Program-made: the position numbers and the translations under genes
The notes under the pieces: model-generated
Databases searched by the model: none
The model's input: only the letters and a program-made list of their open reading frames with translations
Told to the model about the DNA's origin: nothing
In this document: piece by piece, positions 8,554 to 17,395 of the stretch
Position numbering within the stretch: position 1 is the stretch's first letter
Layout: each line of letters opens with the position of its first letter
NCBI RefSeq assembly: GCF_015209725.1
Contig: NZ_CP063656.1
Span: forward strand, 1,347,001 to 1,411,000
DNA length: 64,000 bases
Origin: Lysobacter ciconiae
GTDB lineage: Bacteria; Pseudomonadota; Gammaproteobacteria; Xanthomonadales; Xanthomonadaceae
Direction: 5' to 3'

Positions 8554-10074
8554 TCAGAAGTGGCTGTCGCCGACGAACGTCGGCGGCGTCTGCAGGTCCT
8601 GGTCCGCCGCCGCGTCGGCCACCGTGTCGGCGATGATCCTGCGACGGTCAAGCTGATCCTTGAACGCCATCGCCAGCGCGACCACCACCACCAGCGAAAT
8701 CAGGCCGAAGCCGATGACCACGGCCACCGACCAGGACCACCGCGCCAGCGATGCGAACACCGCCGCGGTGATTACGGCGATGCCGACTGATGTACCAATG
8801 CGCTGGCCGGTCTGCATGATCGCCCCCGAACTGCCCGCGTACTCCAGCGGCACCTCGGCCAGCGTCAGGGTCTGGTTGGGACTGATCACGGCGCCCTGCG
8901 CCAGGCCGATGAACGACAGCGACAGCATGAGCCACCACACGCTCAGGCCGTATTGCTCATGCAGGAAAACGACCGCGATGCTGGCGGCGAGCCCGAACAG
9001 GGCGAGGAAGAGTCCGGCAATCACGATCCTGCGGCCGTACTGGTTCACCCGCCGCCCGGACCAGTGCGCCGCGTAGGCCGAGAGCAACGCACTGGGAATC
9101 CCGAACAGGCCGGACTCAAACGCGGTCTTTCCCTGCCCATCCTGCACGTACAGCGCCACCAGCACCCAGATACTGGTCATGCCGGTGAAGTACAGGGTCA
9201 TGATGGCCGTGCCGTTGGTAAAGCTGCTGGTGCGGAAGATGTCCAGGTCCACCATCGGCGTGTGGCCCAGCCGCGGGCAGCGCTGCTCCCACCGCACCCA
9301 TAGCCAGACCAGGACGCCGCCGACCGGCAGCAAGCCCCACCACAGCGGCGAGCCACCGGATTCCATGAACGGGTAGAGGATCGCCAGCAGCGCCAGCCCC
9401 AACAGGACCGAGCCGACCGGGTCCAGCGACCAGAGCCAGCTTGCCGGTTTTTCCCTGCCGCCGGTCGTCGCCTGCGGCGGTTTGCGGAAAAGCGGCTTCG
9501 GGAACCACCTCATCCCCAGGATGATCGCGATGATGCCGATAGGCACATTGACCAGGAAGGTCAGGCGCCAGCCGAGTTCCGGTCCGCCGGCCCCGATCAG
9601 GAAACCGCCCAGCACCGGGCCGATCGCCACTGAAACGCCCACCGCCGTTCCCAGGTAGCCGAAGGCCTTGCCGCGATCATCGCCGCGGAAGTAATGCTGG
9701 ATCATCCCGATCACCTGCGGGCTGAGCAGGCCCGAGCCGATTCCCTGGACGAAGCGCGCTGCGTTGAGCCACATCGCATCCGAGGCGAATCCGGCCGCAA
9801 TGGAGGACACGGTGAAGATGCCCACACCGACGAGGAAGATCCCGCCGCGCCCGACGATGTCGCCCGCGCGCCCGGCGGCAACCAGGATGATCCCGAAGGT
9901 CAGCGCATAGCCCGACAATACCCACTGCAGGTCCGACTGGTCCGCATCCAAGCCGACCTGGATGGAGGGCAGGGCGACGTTGACGATGCTCACGCCGATC
10001 AACGACATGAAGATCACGCCCAGCAGCACCGCCAGGATGCGCCAGCGGCTCGCGCCGTCTGCCTGCTCCATCAA
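8554..10074 (-). CDS. DHA2-family (EmrB/QacA type) MFS drug exporter
   Basis: A 506-residue, probably 14-helix major facilitator protein. Helix 1 begins LGVIFMSLIGVSIVNVALPS, the typical D-to-S variant of the EmrB/QacA motif, and helix 4-5 carry ARFVQGIGSGLLSPQVIGMI and the GPVLGGFLIG antiporter motif C. It likely exports hydrophobic compounds using the proton gradient. Its start overlaps the end of the upstream SDR-like gene by four bases, so the two are translationally coupled. There is no EmrA adaptor next to it. Substrate unknown. Confidence 0.88.
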   Translation of the reverse strand: MMEQADGASRWRILAVLLGVIFMSLIGVSIVNVALPSIQVGLDADQSDLQWVLSGYALTFGIILVAAGRAGDIVGRGGIFLVGVGIFTVSSIAAGFASDAMWLNAARFVQGIGSGLLSPQVIGMIQHYFRGDDRGKAFGYLGTAVGVSVAIGPVLGGFLIGAGGPELGWRLTFLVNVPIGIIAIILGMRWFPKPLFRKPPQATTGGREKPASWLWSLDPVGSVLLGLALLAILYPFMESGGSPLWWGLLPVGGVLVWLWVRWEQRCPRLGHTPMVDLDIFRTSSFTNGTAIMTLYFTGMTSIWVLVALYVQDGQGKTAFESGLFGIPSALLSAYAAHWSGRRVNQYGRRIVIAGLFLALFGLAASIAVVFLHEQYGLSVWWLMLSLSFIGLAQGAVISPNQTLTLAEVPLEYAGSSGAIMQTGQRIGTSVGIAVITAAVFASLARWSWSVAVVIGFGLISLVVVVALAMAFKDQLDRRRIIADTVADAAADQDLQTPPTFVGDSHF

Positions 10075-10709
10075 ATGGCAGCAACCGCTGCGGACACTGA
10101 CGATGTACCCGAGAGCAGCTCGAACTGTTTGCCCCAGGTGTTCTTGGCGCCCAGCACCTGCAGCAGGACGGTGGCCACGTCATCGCGCGGGACCGTGCCG
10201 TGGCGGCCGAGATCCTTAGCGATCTCGACCCTGCCGCTGCCCGCCTCGTCGCTGAGCGTGCCTGGACGAACGATCGTGTAGTGCAGATCGCTCTCGCGCA
10301 GGTGCTCGTCGGCGGCCTGCTTGGCGGCGAGGTAATGCTGCAGGCCCTCGGGTCCTTGTCCCGGCGTGTCGGCGCCCATGGAGGACACCATCACGAACCG
10401 CTCGACGCCTGCCTTCTGCGCTGCATCGATGACTGCGATTGCGCCATCGCGGTCGACCGCATCGGTCTTCTCCGCACCGCCCTTGCCGCCCGAGCCCGCG
10501 GTGAAAATGACCGCATCGCAGCCGTCCAATGCGGCCTGGATGTCGTGCTCCAGATCCGCCACCACGGTGGCATCGGCGCCAAGCTCTCGCAGCTCCGCCG
10601 CCTGCTTCGCGTCGCGGATCGTTGCCTGGCTTTGATGTGGACCGGAGGCCATCTGCTGGATCAGCCGACGGCCGATATTGCCGTTTGCACCGACGATGAG
10701 GACGCGCAT
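10071..10709 (-). CDS. Atypical SDR, NAD(P)-binding protein (YwnB/YhfK-like)
   Basis: A 212-residue Rossmann protein of the NAD(P)-binding atypical SDR group. The dinucleotide loop is VGANGNIGRRLIQQM at the very N-terminus, IFTAGSGGKGG lies near residue 75, and FVMVSSMGAD near residue 107 is the usual strand that holds a serine. There is no clear YxxxK catalytic pair, as is common in this group, so it may be a flavin reductase-like or regulatory nucleotide-binding protein. ATG 10709 is preferred over an upstream alternative because the Rossmann strand starts there and CAGGA lies upstream. It overlaps the exporter gene by four bases. Confidence 0.82.
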   Translation of the reverse strand: MRVLIVGANGNIGRRLIQQMASGPHQSQATIRDAKQAAELRELGADATVVADLEHDIQAALDGCDAVIFTAGSGGKGGAEKTDAVDRDGAIAVIDAAQKAGVERFVMVSSMGADTPGQGPEGLQHYLAAKQAADEHLRESDLHYTIVRPGTLSDEAGSGRVEIAKDLGRHGTVPRDDVATVLLQVLGAKNTWGKQFELLSGTSSVSAAVAAI

Positions 10710-10934
10710 GGGAGTTTTCCTGGATGATTGGGGCCGGCGCTGTCGCATGCAGCAGAAGCAGGCGGCTCTAGGAACAGGGCTGCGACGATTCGGCTTTGGA
10801 AGCCCGGCTGTGGAAGCGCTGGTGCCTGTTCTACGCCATCGGGTGTCCAGTGCGCGTGTGCAAGCACGCTGCGCGTCAGCGCGCGACGGTCGACGCGCCA
10901 GGGCATCCGTCGCGCGGTTGCGCCTGCCGGATGC

Positions 10935-11537
10935 TTACAGGTCGACCGGCAGCGCCTTCTCGACACGCGCGAACCACTCGCCATCCACCGGCACGAACAT
11001 CGCGCAGGTCTCCATCGGTCCCTTGTAGATGTGGACCGAGATCGCGATCTGGTCGCTGCTGCTGTTGCGGATCGCGTGATATTCGTGCGGCGGGATCAGG
11101 CTGCCGGCGCTGCCCGGACCGGCGATCATGCCGCCGGTGCCGCGGAAGCGGAACCGCTCGCCGTCGCGTTCCAGCAACTCGTACTGGGTGATGTCCAGAC
11201 CGCCCTGCCAGACGCCTTCCACGCACCACAGGCCGCAGTGGTCGTGCACGGGGGTGCCCTGGCCGGGCCCCCAAGTCATCGCCACAACGCTGTAGCCGTG
11301 CTCGGCGCTGCGATAGATCTCGCGGCGTGCGTAATGGCCTTCGATGGGCTCGGAGACGCAATCGGGCAGCTGGATCTCGCTGTCGGGAATGATGCTGGAC
11401 AGCGCATTGCGCAGCGCTGCCGTTACCTGGTGCTCGTCGCCGCGGCTGACGGCGGCATCGAGCAGGGCGACGAGCTTGGCTCGGCCGGGAAAGCTGATGT
11501 CGGGCAGGGTGATGTCGGGCAAGGCGTTTGCGTTCAT
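10935..11537 (-). CDS. Cysteine dioxygenase-family thiol dioxygenase
   Basis: A 200-residue cupin. The three iron ligands are visible as HDH in GTPVHDHCGLWCVEG (near residues 88-90) and as the histidine of PPHEYHAIRN (near residue 145). This three-histidine site is known for cysteine dioxygenase and 3-mercaptopropionate dioxygenase, which add O2 to a thiol to give a sulfinate. Which thiol is used is not settled. The gene follows a MetX-type gene by about 72 bases, which fits sulfur amino-acid metabolism. No ribosome site precedes the ATG at 11537, but TAGAAT lies seven bases upstream, so the mRNA may be leaderless. Confidence 0.82.
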   Translation of the reverse strand: MNANALPDITLPDISFPGRAKLVALLDAAVSRGDEHQVTAALRNALSSIIPDSEIQLPDCVSEPIEGHYARREIYRSAEHGYSVVAMTWGPGQGTPVHDHCGLWCVEGVWQGGLDITQYELLERDGERFRFRGTGGMIAGPGSAGSLIPPHEYHAIRNSSSDQIAISVHIYKGPMETCAMFVPVDGEWFARVEKALPVDL

Positions 11538-11544
11538 GTGATTG

Positions 11545-11550
11545 ATTCTA
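11545..11550 (-). promoter_or_regulatory. Candidate -10 box giving a leaderless mRNA
   Basis: TAGAAT on the minus strand lies seven bases before the ATG of the thiol dioxygenase. There is no Shine-Dalgarno between it and the ATG and no convincing -35 box. A 10-bp palindrome GCTCGCGAGC (11559-11568) lies just upstream and could be an operator. Confidence 0.35.
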
Positions 11551-11609
11551 CTGGATGGGCTCGCGAGCGCCGGGGCACGCAATCCGCCGAGCAGCGCAGG
11601 TCGCGCGAA

Positions 11610-12755
11610 TCACAGGCTGTCGAAAAACGTGCGGATTGCCGGGCAGTAGCGCTCGTAGTCCACCAGGAATGCGTCATGGCCCTGCGGGGACGGCATCGGC
11701 AGGCACTCCGCCGCTGCGCCGCCCTCGCGCAGCCCGTCCGCAATCTCCATCTGCTGCTGCAGCGGGAACAGGACATCGGTCTGCGCACCAATGGTCAGCG
11801 CACGATCGATGCGGATCGCTGCCAGTCCGGCACGCGTGTGCGCCTGGCTGGCCGCGCGGTCGCCCACCTCGCGCTCGGCGCAGTGGTCGCCCAGATCGAA
11901 CCAGTCCATCGAGCGACTCAGGTACAGGTAGCAGTTGGGATCGAAATGGCGGACAAAACGGCGCGCGTGGGCTTCCAGGTAGCTTTCCACCTGGAACTCG
12001 AGGCCAAAGGGCTCGTCGTCGGTCTGCTCGGAGTCCAGCCTGACCCGACCGAAGCGGCCATCCCATTCCAGCGCCGAGCGATAGGTGATGACGCCCAGCT
12101 TGCGCGCCATGCGCATGCCGGACTCCGGGTAGGCTGCGTCGCTGTAATCGCCACCGTTGAAGTTGGGGTCCAGCCGGATCGCCTCGCGCTGCAAGGAGCG
12201 GATGGCGATCGACCATGGCAGTGCGCGGGCGGCGCCGGCGACGTTCAGATGCGCGGCGGCGATGCCCGGGTGGCGGATCAGCAGCGACAGCGCGACCATC
12301 CCGCCCATCGAATTGCCGACCACGCAGGCCAGCCGCTCGATGCCCAGCGCGCGGACCACATGGGCGAGGGCGTCGGCGCCGTCCTCGATCGAGAGCTCGG
12401 GGAAACGGAAGCGGTACGGCAGCCCCGTGTCGGGGTTGCTGGAGGCGGGCCCAGTGGATCCCTTGCAGCTGCCCAGTGGGTTGGCGCAGATGACGAACCA
12501 GCGATCGGTATCGATCGGCTTGCCCGGGCCGACCATCGGCTCCCACCAGCCATCCGCCGGATTGGCCTCGGACGAGGCCATGTGGGCATTAGGCGAGAGG
12601 CCGGGCGCGACCAGCACGGCGTTGTCGGCGGCGGCGTTGAGTTCGCCCCAGGTCTCGTAGGCAATCCGCGCACCGTGCAGGCGGCCGCCGCGTTTCATCG
12701 GAAAGGGCGAGGGCAGGTCGATCCAGCGCGTGCTTGGCGGAATGAATTCGGTCAT
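11610..12755 (-). CDS. metX: MetX-family homoserine/serine O-acyltransferase
   Basis: A 381-residue alpha/beta hydrolase of the MetX family. The nucleophile elbow reads VVGNSMGGMVAL (serine near residue 165), NPLGSCKGSTGP near residue 100 is a family hallmark, and the C-terminal histidine is in SPQGHDAFLVD. The enzyme acylates the side-chain hydroxyl of homoserine, or possibly serine, for methionine or cysteine synthesis. The segment after the oxyanion strand reads LSPNAHMASSEANPADGWWE, unlike the LTGxxHVAG of typical acetyltransferases, so the acyl donor and acceptor are uncertain. It starts 10 bases after the end of ccmI with no ribosome site. Confidence 0.87.
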   Translation of the reverse strand: MTEFIPPSTRWIDLPSPFPMKRGGRLHGARIAYETWGELNAAADNAVLVAPGLSPNAHMASSEANPADGWWEPMVGPGKPIDTDRWFVICANPLGSCKGSTGPASSNPDTGLPYRFRFPELSIEDGADALAHVVRALGIERLACVVGNSMGGMVALSLLIRHPGIAAAHLNVAGAARALPWSIAIRSLQREAIRLDPNFNGGDYSDAAYPESGMRMARKLGVITYRSALEWDGRFGRVRLDSEQTDDEPFGLEFQVESYLEAHARRFVRHFDPNCYLYLSRSMDWFDLGDHCAEREVGDRAASQAHTRAGLAAIRIDRALTIGAQTDVLFPLQQQMEIADGLREGGAAAECLPMPSPQGHDAFLVDYERYCPAIRTFFDSL

Positions 12756-12765
12756 TGCGCGACCA

Positions 12766-13770
12766 TTATTTGACCACCTTGTCGATCAGAAGCGCCGCGG
12801 CGACTTCGGGCCCGGCCTCGACCTCGACCGGCGCCGACTCGAAATCGCCGGGGCGGGCGCTTGCCTCGCCGCTGGCGGAAATGCGTGCGCTCAGGCGCAC
12901 CTGCTCGAGCTCGGACAGCTTCATGGTGGGCATCAGGCTGTCGCTGTCAGTCAGGGTCACGGTGAGCGGAAAGCCACCGGCCTGCAGCTTCTTTACCGCG
13001 ACCGGCACCGGGGACCCATTGGTCTGGCGGGCGATGACGAAGACGCTAGCGCCCTGCGGATACTGCATCGCCAGACGTGGGTCAAGCGATACGCTGACGG
13101 TGATGTTCACCGGCGACGCCGCGACCGGCGCCGCCTCAGGCAGCGGTTCCATCCCGGCATCCAGTCGCGCGGCGTCGATCTGCGGACGCAGGCTGGCGGC
13201 CGTTGCAGCATCCACCTGGGCGAGCAGCGGTTCCCAGGTCGCGACCGCGGCGGCGGCGTTGCCGGCCTGGCGCTGGGCGATACCGAGGAACCAGCGGGCG
13301 CGCTGGTGGTCGGGCTGCTGGGCGAGTGCGTGCTCCAGCATGCCGACCGAAGTGGCGTCGAAACTGCGGTCGGCGTGCGAGCGGGCGCGGACCTCGGCGG
13401 CTTCGGCCAGGATGTCGGGGTCATCGGGTGCCAGCTTGAGTGCCCGGTCATAGGCCTGCATCGACTCCGCGATATCGCCCTGGGCAAGATGGGCGCGGGC
13501 AAGCAAGCGCCAGCCCTCCACCTGGTTGGGGTCGCGGGCCAGCTCGGCCTCCAGTTGACCGACCGCGTCAGCCAGCGTCTCCGGCGCGGTGCGCTGCAGC
13601 GGATCCAGCGCGCGAGGTGTGCCCACAAACGAATAAATCAGCCCGGCGCTGGTCGCCAGCAGCACCGCCAGCGCGATGCCCGGCAAGGGACGGCTGCGCC
13701 ACAGCGGCCGCAGCACCCACAGCATCGAGGCCAGCGCCATGCCAAGTCCGGCGATCACGAAAACGGTCAT
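12766..13770 (-). CDS. ccmI: Cytochrome c biogenesis protein CcmI (apocytochrome chaperone)
   Basis: A 334-residue protein with two N-terminal membrane helices and a periplasmic TPR-type domain (residues 70-200, for example LARAHLAQGDIAESMQAYD). It then has an extra domain seen in long CcmI/CycH proteins. CcmI binds the C-terminus of apocytochrome c and hands it to CcmF/CcmH for heme attachment. The start is taken as ATG 13770, which overlaps the ccmH stop as TGATG and has AGGAG five bases upstream. Two GTG codons just upstream are weaker options. It is the last ccm gene of the operon. Confidence 0.88.
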   Translation of the reverse strand: MTVFVIAGLGMALASMLWVLRPLWRSRPLPGIALAVLLATSAGLIYSFVGTPRALDPLQRTAPETLADAVGQLEAELARDPNQVEGWRLLARAHLAQGDIAESMQAYDRALKLAPDDPDILAEAAEVRARSHADRSFDATSVGMLEHALAQQPDHQRARWFLGIAQRQAGNAAAAVATWEPLLAQVDAATAASLRPQIDAARLDAGMEPLPEAAPVAASPVNITVSVSLDPRLAMQYPQGASVFVIARQTNGSPVPVAVKKLQAGGFPLTVTLTDSDSLMPTMKLSELEQVRLSARISASGEASARPGDFESAPVEVEAGPEVAAALLIDKVVK

Positions 13771-14243
13771 CACCACTCCTGGTCTTCATCGATGGCGGCG
13801 GTGGCTTTTGCGTTGTCAGCGGTTCCGGCCGCACCCATCCGCGCATGCCGCCGGACCACGTTGACCACGACCCCCGCGCCGGCCAGCAGCACCAGGGCCG
13901 GGCCGAACCACAGCAACCAGGTCTTGGTGTCCATCCGCGGCCGGTACAGCACGAACTCGCCGTAGCGGTCCACCAGGTAGTCCTTGACCTCCGCGTTCGA
14001 CTTGCCCTGGCGCATCAGCGTCAGCACCTCGTGGCGCAGGTCCTGGGCGATGGCCGCATTGGAGTCGGCAAGCGACTGGTTCTGGCATTTGACGCAGCGC
14101 AGCTCGCCGGCCAGGTCGTGGAAGCGGTCGGCTTCGGCCTGGTCGGTGAACTGCATCGGCGAGGGGTCCCTCACCGCCTGCGCGAAAGCCAACGTCGGCA
14201 ACAGCAGGGCGAGCAGCAATACCAGCGGCCAGCGACGCCTCAT
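13770..14243 (-). CDS. ccmH: Cytochrome c maturation thiol-disulfide protein CcmH
   Basis: A 157-residue protein with a signal sequence (ending AFAQ), the CcmH motif LRCVKCQNQSLADSNA near residue 48, and a C-terminal membrane helix (WFGPALVLLAGAGVVV). The two cysteines keep the apocytochrome CxxCH thiols reduced for heme ligation. Unlike the fused E. coli protein, ccmH and ccmI are separate genes here, as in Pseudomonas. The start overlaps dsbE/ccmG by four bases. Confidence 0.92.
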   Translation of the reverse strand: MRRRWPLVLLLALLLPTLAFAQAVRDPSPMQFTDQAEADRFHDLAGELRCVKCQNQSLADSNAAIAQDLRHEVLTLMRQGKSNAEVKDYLVDRYGEFVLYRPRMDTKTWLLWFGPALVLLAGAGVVVNVVRRHARMGAAGTADNAKATAAIDEDQEW

Positions 14244-14803
14244 GATTCAGCGTCCATGCGATCGAGCAGGGGGATGACCTCGTCGTCGAGGATTTGCTCG
14301 GTCACGGTGCCAACGTGCTTCCAGCGAACCACACCCTTGGCGTCGACCAGGAAGGTCTCCGGTGCACCGTAGATGCCCCAGTCCAGTGCGGTCTCGCCGC
14401 TGTAGTCGGTCAGCACCACGAAGTAGAGGTTGCCGAACTGCTCCAGCCAGCGCAGGGCGTCTTCGCGCTCGTCCTTGAGGTTGTAGCCGACCACGCGCAC
14501 GCGCTTGGTCTCGGCAAATCTGGTGAGCACTGGATGCTCGACCCGGCACTCCGGGCACCAGCTGCCCCAGACGTTCATCAGGTACGGCTCGCCCAGCAGG
14601 TCCCTGGACGAGATGCGGTAGGACGCGTCATGCAGCACCGGCAGGTCGAACGCCGGCGCCGGCTTGCCGATCAACGGCGAGGGCAGGGCTTCTCGATCCT
14701 GATTGCGGCTCAGGATCACGCCCGCCAGCAGGAGGGCGCCAATGGCCGCCGCCGCCAGCAGCGGCACCCAGCGCGAGAAGGTCGATTTTTCGATGGGAGT
14801 CAT
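14240..14803 (-). CDS. ccmG: Periplasmic thioredoxin CcmG/DsbE
   Basis: A 187-residue membrane-anchored thioredoxin. One N-terminal helix (residues 13-31) is followed by a thioredoxin fold with the active site WGSWCPECRVEHP near residue 80, the WCPxC form typical of CcmG, and a cis-proline loop GAPETFLVD near residue 143. It reduces CcmH or apocytochrome c in the periplasm with electrons from CcdA/DsbD, neither of which is in this window. It overlaps ccmF and ccmH by four bases each. Confidence 0.93.
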   Translation of the reverse strand: MTPIEKSTFSRWVPLLAAAAIGALLLAGVILSRNQDREALPSPLIGKPAPAFDLPVLHDASYRISSRDLLGEPYLMNVWGSWCPECRVEHPVLTRFAETKRVRVVGYNLKDEREDALRWLEQFGNLYFVVLTDYSGETALDWGIYGAPETFLVDAKGVVRWKHVGTVTEQILDDEVIPLLDRMDAES

Positions 14804-16740
14804 GGCGTGGCCTCGGGTCGGACAGCAGGCGGCGCCGGCCGGCGGAATCGTTTGTCGGAAGCCGATACCAGCCCGCCAAGCATCATCAACAGGGCGCCGG
14901 CCCAGATCCAGCGCACGAACGGCTTGACCTGCATGCGCAGTGCCCAGGCATCGTTGCCCAGCGATTCGCCGATGGCGACGTAGAGGTCGCGGGTGACGCC
15001 GCTGACGATCGCCGCCTCGGTCATGACTTCGCCGCCACTGGCGTAGGTGCGCTTCTCGGGGTGCAGCTCGGCAAGCGGCTTGCCGTCCTTGAACGCGTGC
15101 ACGGTGGCGTAGCTGGCGGTGTAGTTCGGCCCCTGGCGCATGTCGACGCCGTCGAAGCGGAACGCGTAGTGGCCCAGCTCCACGGTCTCGCCCGCCTTGA
15201 CCGCCACTTCCTTCTGCTGCTCCAGGCCTTCAACCAGCAGCGCTCCTACCAGGAAAACCGCCACGCCCAGATGGGCCAAGGTCATGCCCAGCATTTCCGC
15301 GGTCATGCGCGTCCTGGCGCCCTTGTAGCGGGACCACACGAAACGCAGCGTTCCCAGCCCCACCCAGGCGGCGCCGAAGATGCCCGCGGCCACCTTCCAG
15401 CGACCCTGCGGTGCAAGGAAGAATGCGGCCACGCCGGCCACCAGCGCGACGAGCAGCCACGGCGCGAGCATTGCCATCACCCGCGAGGGCTGGTCACGCT
15501 GCCAGCGCGTCAGCGGCCCGAATGGCAACAGCAACACGATCGGTGCCATCAGCAGGATGAACAACAAGGCAAAGTACGGCGGCCCGACGGAGATCTTGCC
15601 CAGCTCCAGCGCGTCGGCCAGCAGGGGATACAGCGTGCCCAGCAGCACCATCGCGCAGGCCGTCGCCAGCAGCAGGTTGTTCGCCAGCAGCAGGGTCTCG
15701 CGCGAATAGACCGCAAACGGCTTGTCGTGATGGATTCCCGGGGCACGGATGGCGTAGAGAACCAGCGAGCCGCCGATCACGATGCCCAGGAAGATCAGGA
15801 TGAACAGGCCGCGCGCCGGGTCGGCCGCGAAGGCGTGCACGCTGGTCAGCACGCCGGAGCGCACCAGGAACGTCCCCAGCAGCGACAGCGAGAAACTGGC
15901 AATCGCCAGCAGCAGGGTCCAGCCGCGGAAGCTGCCGCGCTTCTCGGTAACGGCCTGGGAGTGCAACAGCGCGGCGCCGGCCAGCCACGGCATGAAGCTC
16001 GCATTCTCGACCGGATCCCAGAACCACCAGCCACCCCAGCCGAGCTCGTAATACGCCCACCAGCTGCCCAGCGCGATGCCCAGGGTAAGGAATGACCAGG
16101 CGACGTTGGTCCATGGCCGGGTCCAGCGCACCCAGCGCGTGTCGACCCTGCCGTCCAGCAGCGCGGCGATGGCGAAGGAGAACGGCACGGCGAAACCCAC
16201 GTAGCCGATGTACAGCATCGGCGGATGGATGATCATCCCCGGGTCCTGCAGCAGCGGATTGAGGTCGCGCCCTTCCATTGCGGCCGGCAGCAATCGCTCG
16301 AACGGGTTGCTGGTGAAGATCAGGAAGGCAAGGAAGCCCAGGCTGACGATGCCCATCACCCCGAGCACGCGGGCGACCACCTCCGCCGGCAGGCGCTGGG
16401 AGAACTTCGCCACCGCGCCCGTCCACAGCGTGAGCACCGTCGCCCACATCAGCAGCGAGCCCTCGTGCGCGCCCCAGACTGCGGTGTAGCGATAGCCCAG
16501 CGGCAGCAGGGAGTTGGAGTTCTCCGCCACGTACCGCAACGAGAAGTCCTGCATGACGAAACCGATCGTCAGCACCACGAAGGCAAATCCTACCAGCACC
16601 ATCTGCGCGTAGGCCGCCGGCCGGGCGACGGCCATCCAGGTGTGGATGCCGCGGTGGGCACCAATGAGTGGCAATGCGGCCTGCAGCGCCGCCACCAGCA
16701 GGGCAAGAATCAGGGCGAGTTGGCCCAGCTCCGGCAGCAT
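14800..16740 (-). CDS. ccmF: Heme lyase CcmF
   Basis: A 646-residue polytopic protein of the heme-handling family. The tryptophan-rich WWD motif GWGGWWFWDPVENASFMPWL is near residues 225-245 and lies between conserved histidines (for example IIHPPMLYIG). About 15 membrane helices and a long periplasmic loop near the C-terminus are visible. CcmF takes heme from holo-CcmE and joins it to apocytochrome c with CcmH and CcmI. Length is normal. It starts two bases after ccmE. Confidence 0.96.
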   Translation of the reverse strand: MLPELGQLALILALLVAALQAALPLIGAHRGIHTWMAVARPAAYAQMVLVGFAFVVLTIGFVMQDFSLRYVAENSNSLLPLGYRYTAVWGAHEGSLLMWATVLTLWTGAVAKFSQRLPAEVVARVLGVMGIVSLGFLAFLIFTSNPFERLLPAAMEGRDLNPLLQDPGMIIHPPMLYIGYVGFAVPFSFAIAALLDGRVDTRWVRWTRPWTNVAWSFLTLGIALGSWWAYYELGWGGWWFWDPVENASFMPWLAGAALLHSQAVTEKRGSFRGWTLLLAIASFSLSLLGTFLVRSGVLTSVHAFAADPARGLFILIFLGIVIGGSLVLYAIRAPGIHHDKPFAVYSRETLLLANNLLLATACAMVLLGTLYPLLADALELGKISVGPPYFALLFILLMAPIVLLLPFGPLTRWQRDQPSRVMAMLAPWLLVALVAGVAAFFLAPQGRWKVAAGIFGAAWVGLGTLRFVWSRYKGARTRMTAEMLGMTLAHLGVAVFLVGALLVEGLEQQKEVAVKAGETVELGHYAFRFDGVDMRQGPNYTASYATVHAFKDGKPLAELHPEKRTYASGGEVMTEAAIVSGVTRDLYVAIGESLGNDAWALRMQVKPFVRWIWAGALLMMLGGLVSASDKRFRRPAPPAVRPEATP

Positions 16741-16742
16741 GC

Positions 16743-17213
16743 CTACGGCCCCGCCGGGGTATCTACGTCGTGTTTCTGGTGGGCGATCCCCATCTTGTCG
16801 GCCACTTCCTTGGGCATGTAGGTCTCGTCGTGTTTGGCCAGCACTTGCTCGGCGACGAAGAGGTCGCCCTCCATCCGGCCGGTGGCGATCACCGCCTGGT
16901 TCTCGCGGAACAGGTCGGGGAGGATTCCGGTGTACACGACGGGCATCTCGGCGTCGCCGTCGGTTACGCTGAAGTGCGAGTCCAGTGAGCCGTCGGTGCG
17001 TTTGAGAGAACCTTCCGCGACCATGCCGCCGAGGCGGAACCGGGCCTGGCCGGATGAGACGTCCGCGCCGGCCTCGCCGGTGATCACCTCGTTGGGCGTG
17101 TAGAGATAGGCGACGTTGCGCTGCAGCGCCATGGCCACCAGCGAGGCGGCGATGGTGGCGGCGACGACAAGGGCAAGCACCCAGATCAGGCGGCGGCGGC
17201 GAATCGGATTCAT
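16743..17213 (-). CDS. ccmE: Heme chaperone CcmE
   Basis: A 156-residue heme chaperone. After one N-terminal signal anchor comes an OB-fold domain ending with the heme-binding motif VLAKHDETYMP, whose histidine forms the covalent bond to heme before transfer. The reading frame is open upstream, but the ATG at 17213 overlaps the ccmD stop by four bases and is followed by the basic anchor start (MNPIRRRR), so it is taken as the start. Confidence 0.95.
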   Translation of the reverse strand: MNPIRRRRLIWVLALVVAATIAASLVAMALQRNVAYLYTPNEVITGEAGADVSSGQARFRLGGMVAEGSLKRTDGSLDSHFSVTDGDAEMPVVYTGILPDLFRENQAVIATGRMEGDLFVAEQVLAKHDETYMPKEVADKMGIAHQKHDVDTPAGP

Positions 17214-17395
17214 CGGGTCAACTCGTTGGAGACGGAGGGCGGCGCCTGGTGCGTGCGAGCGGCGGCTTGGCGCGCGACACGGCGACGTGCGTTGCGCAAC
17301 TCCCGGCGCACCTGCAGCCAGCTGGCGAGGAACTCCCCGCCCAGCACGACCGCAAACACCGCGTAGGCGGCAATCACATAGCCCAGGTAACTCAT
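17210..17395 (-). CDS. ccmD: Heme exporter subunit CcmD
   Basis: A 61-residue protein with one N-terminal membrane helix (YVIAAYAVFAVVLGGEFLASW) and a basic cytoplasmic tail rich in arginine and alanine, the standard CcmD layout. CcmD stabilises the CcmABC complex and is needed to release holo-CcmE. It overlaps ccmC and ccmE by four bases at each end. Assignment rests on size, topology and position. Confidence 0.88.
   Translation of the reverse strand: MSYLGYVIAAYAVFAVVLGGEFLASWLQVRRELRNARRRVARQAAARTHQAPPSVSNELTR

Noticed and set aside
10710..10934. 225-base gap that might hide a small gene
   Set aside because: Frames lack a ribosome site and a recognisable product; I see nothing supportable in it.
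10728..12773. A 681-codon plus-strand ORF over the thiol dioxygenase and metX
   Set aside because: Antisense to two conserved enzymes, with no family motifs and a histidine/arginine/glutamine-rich shadow composition.
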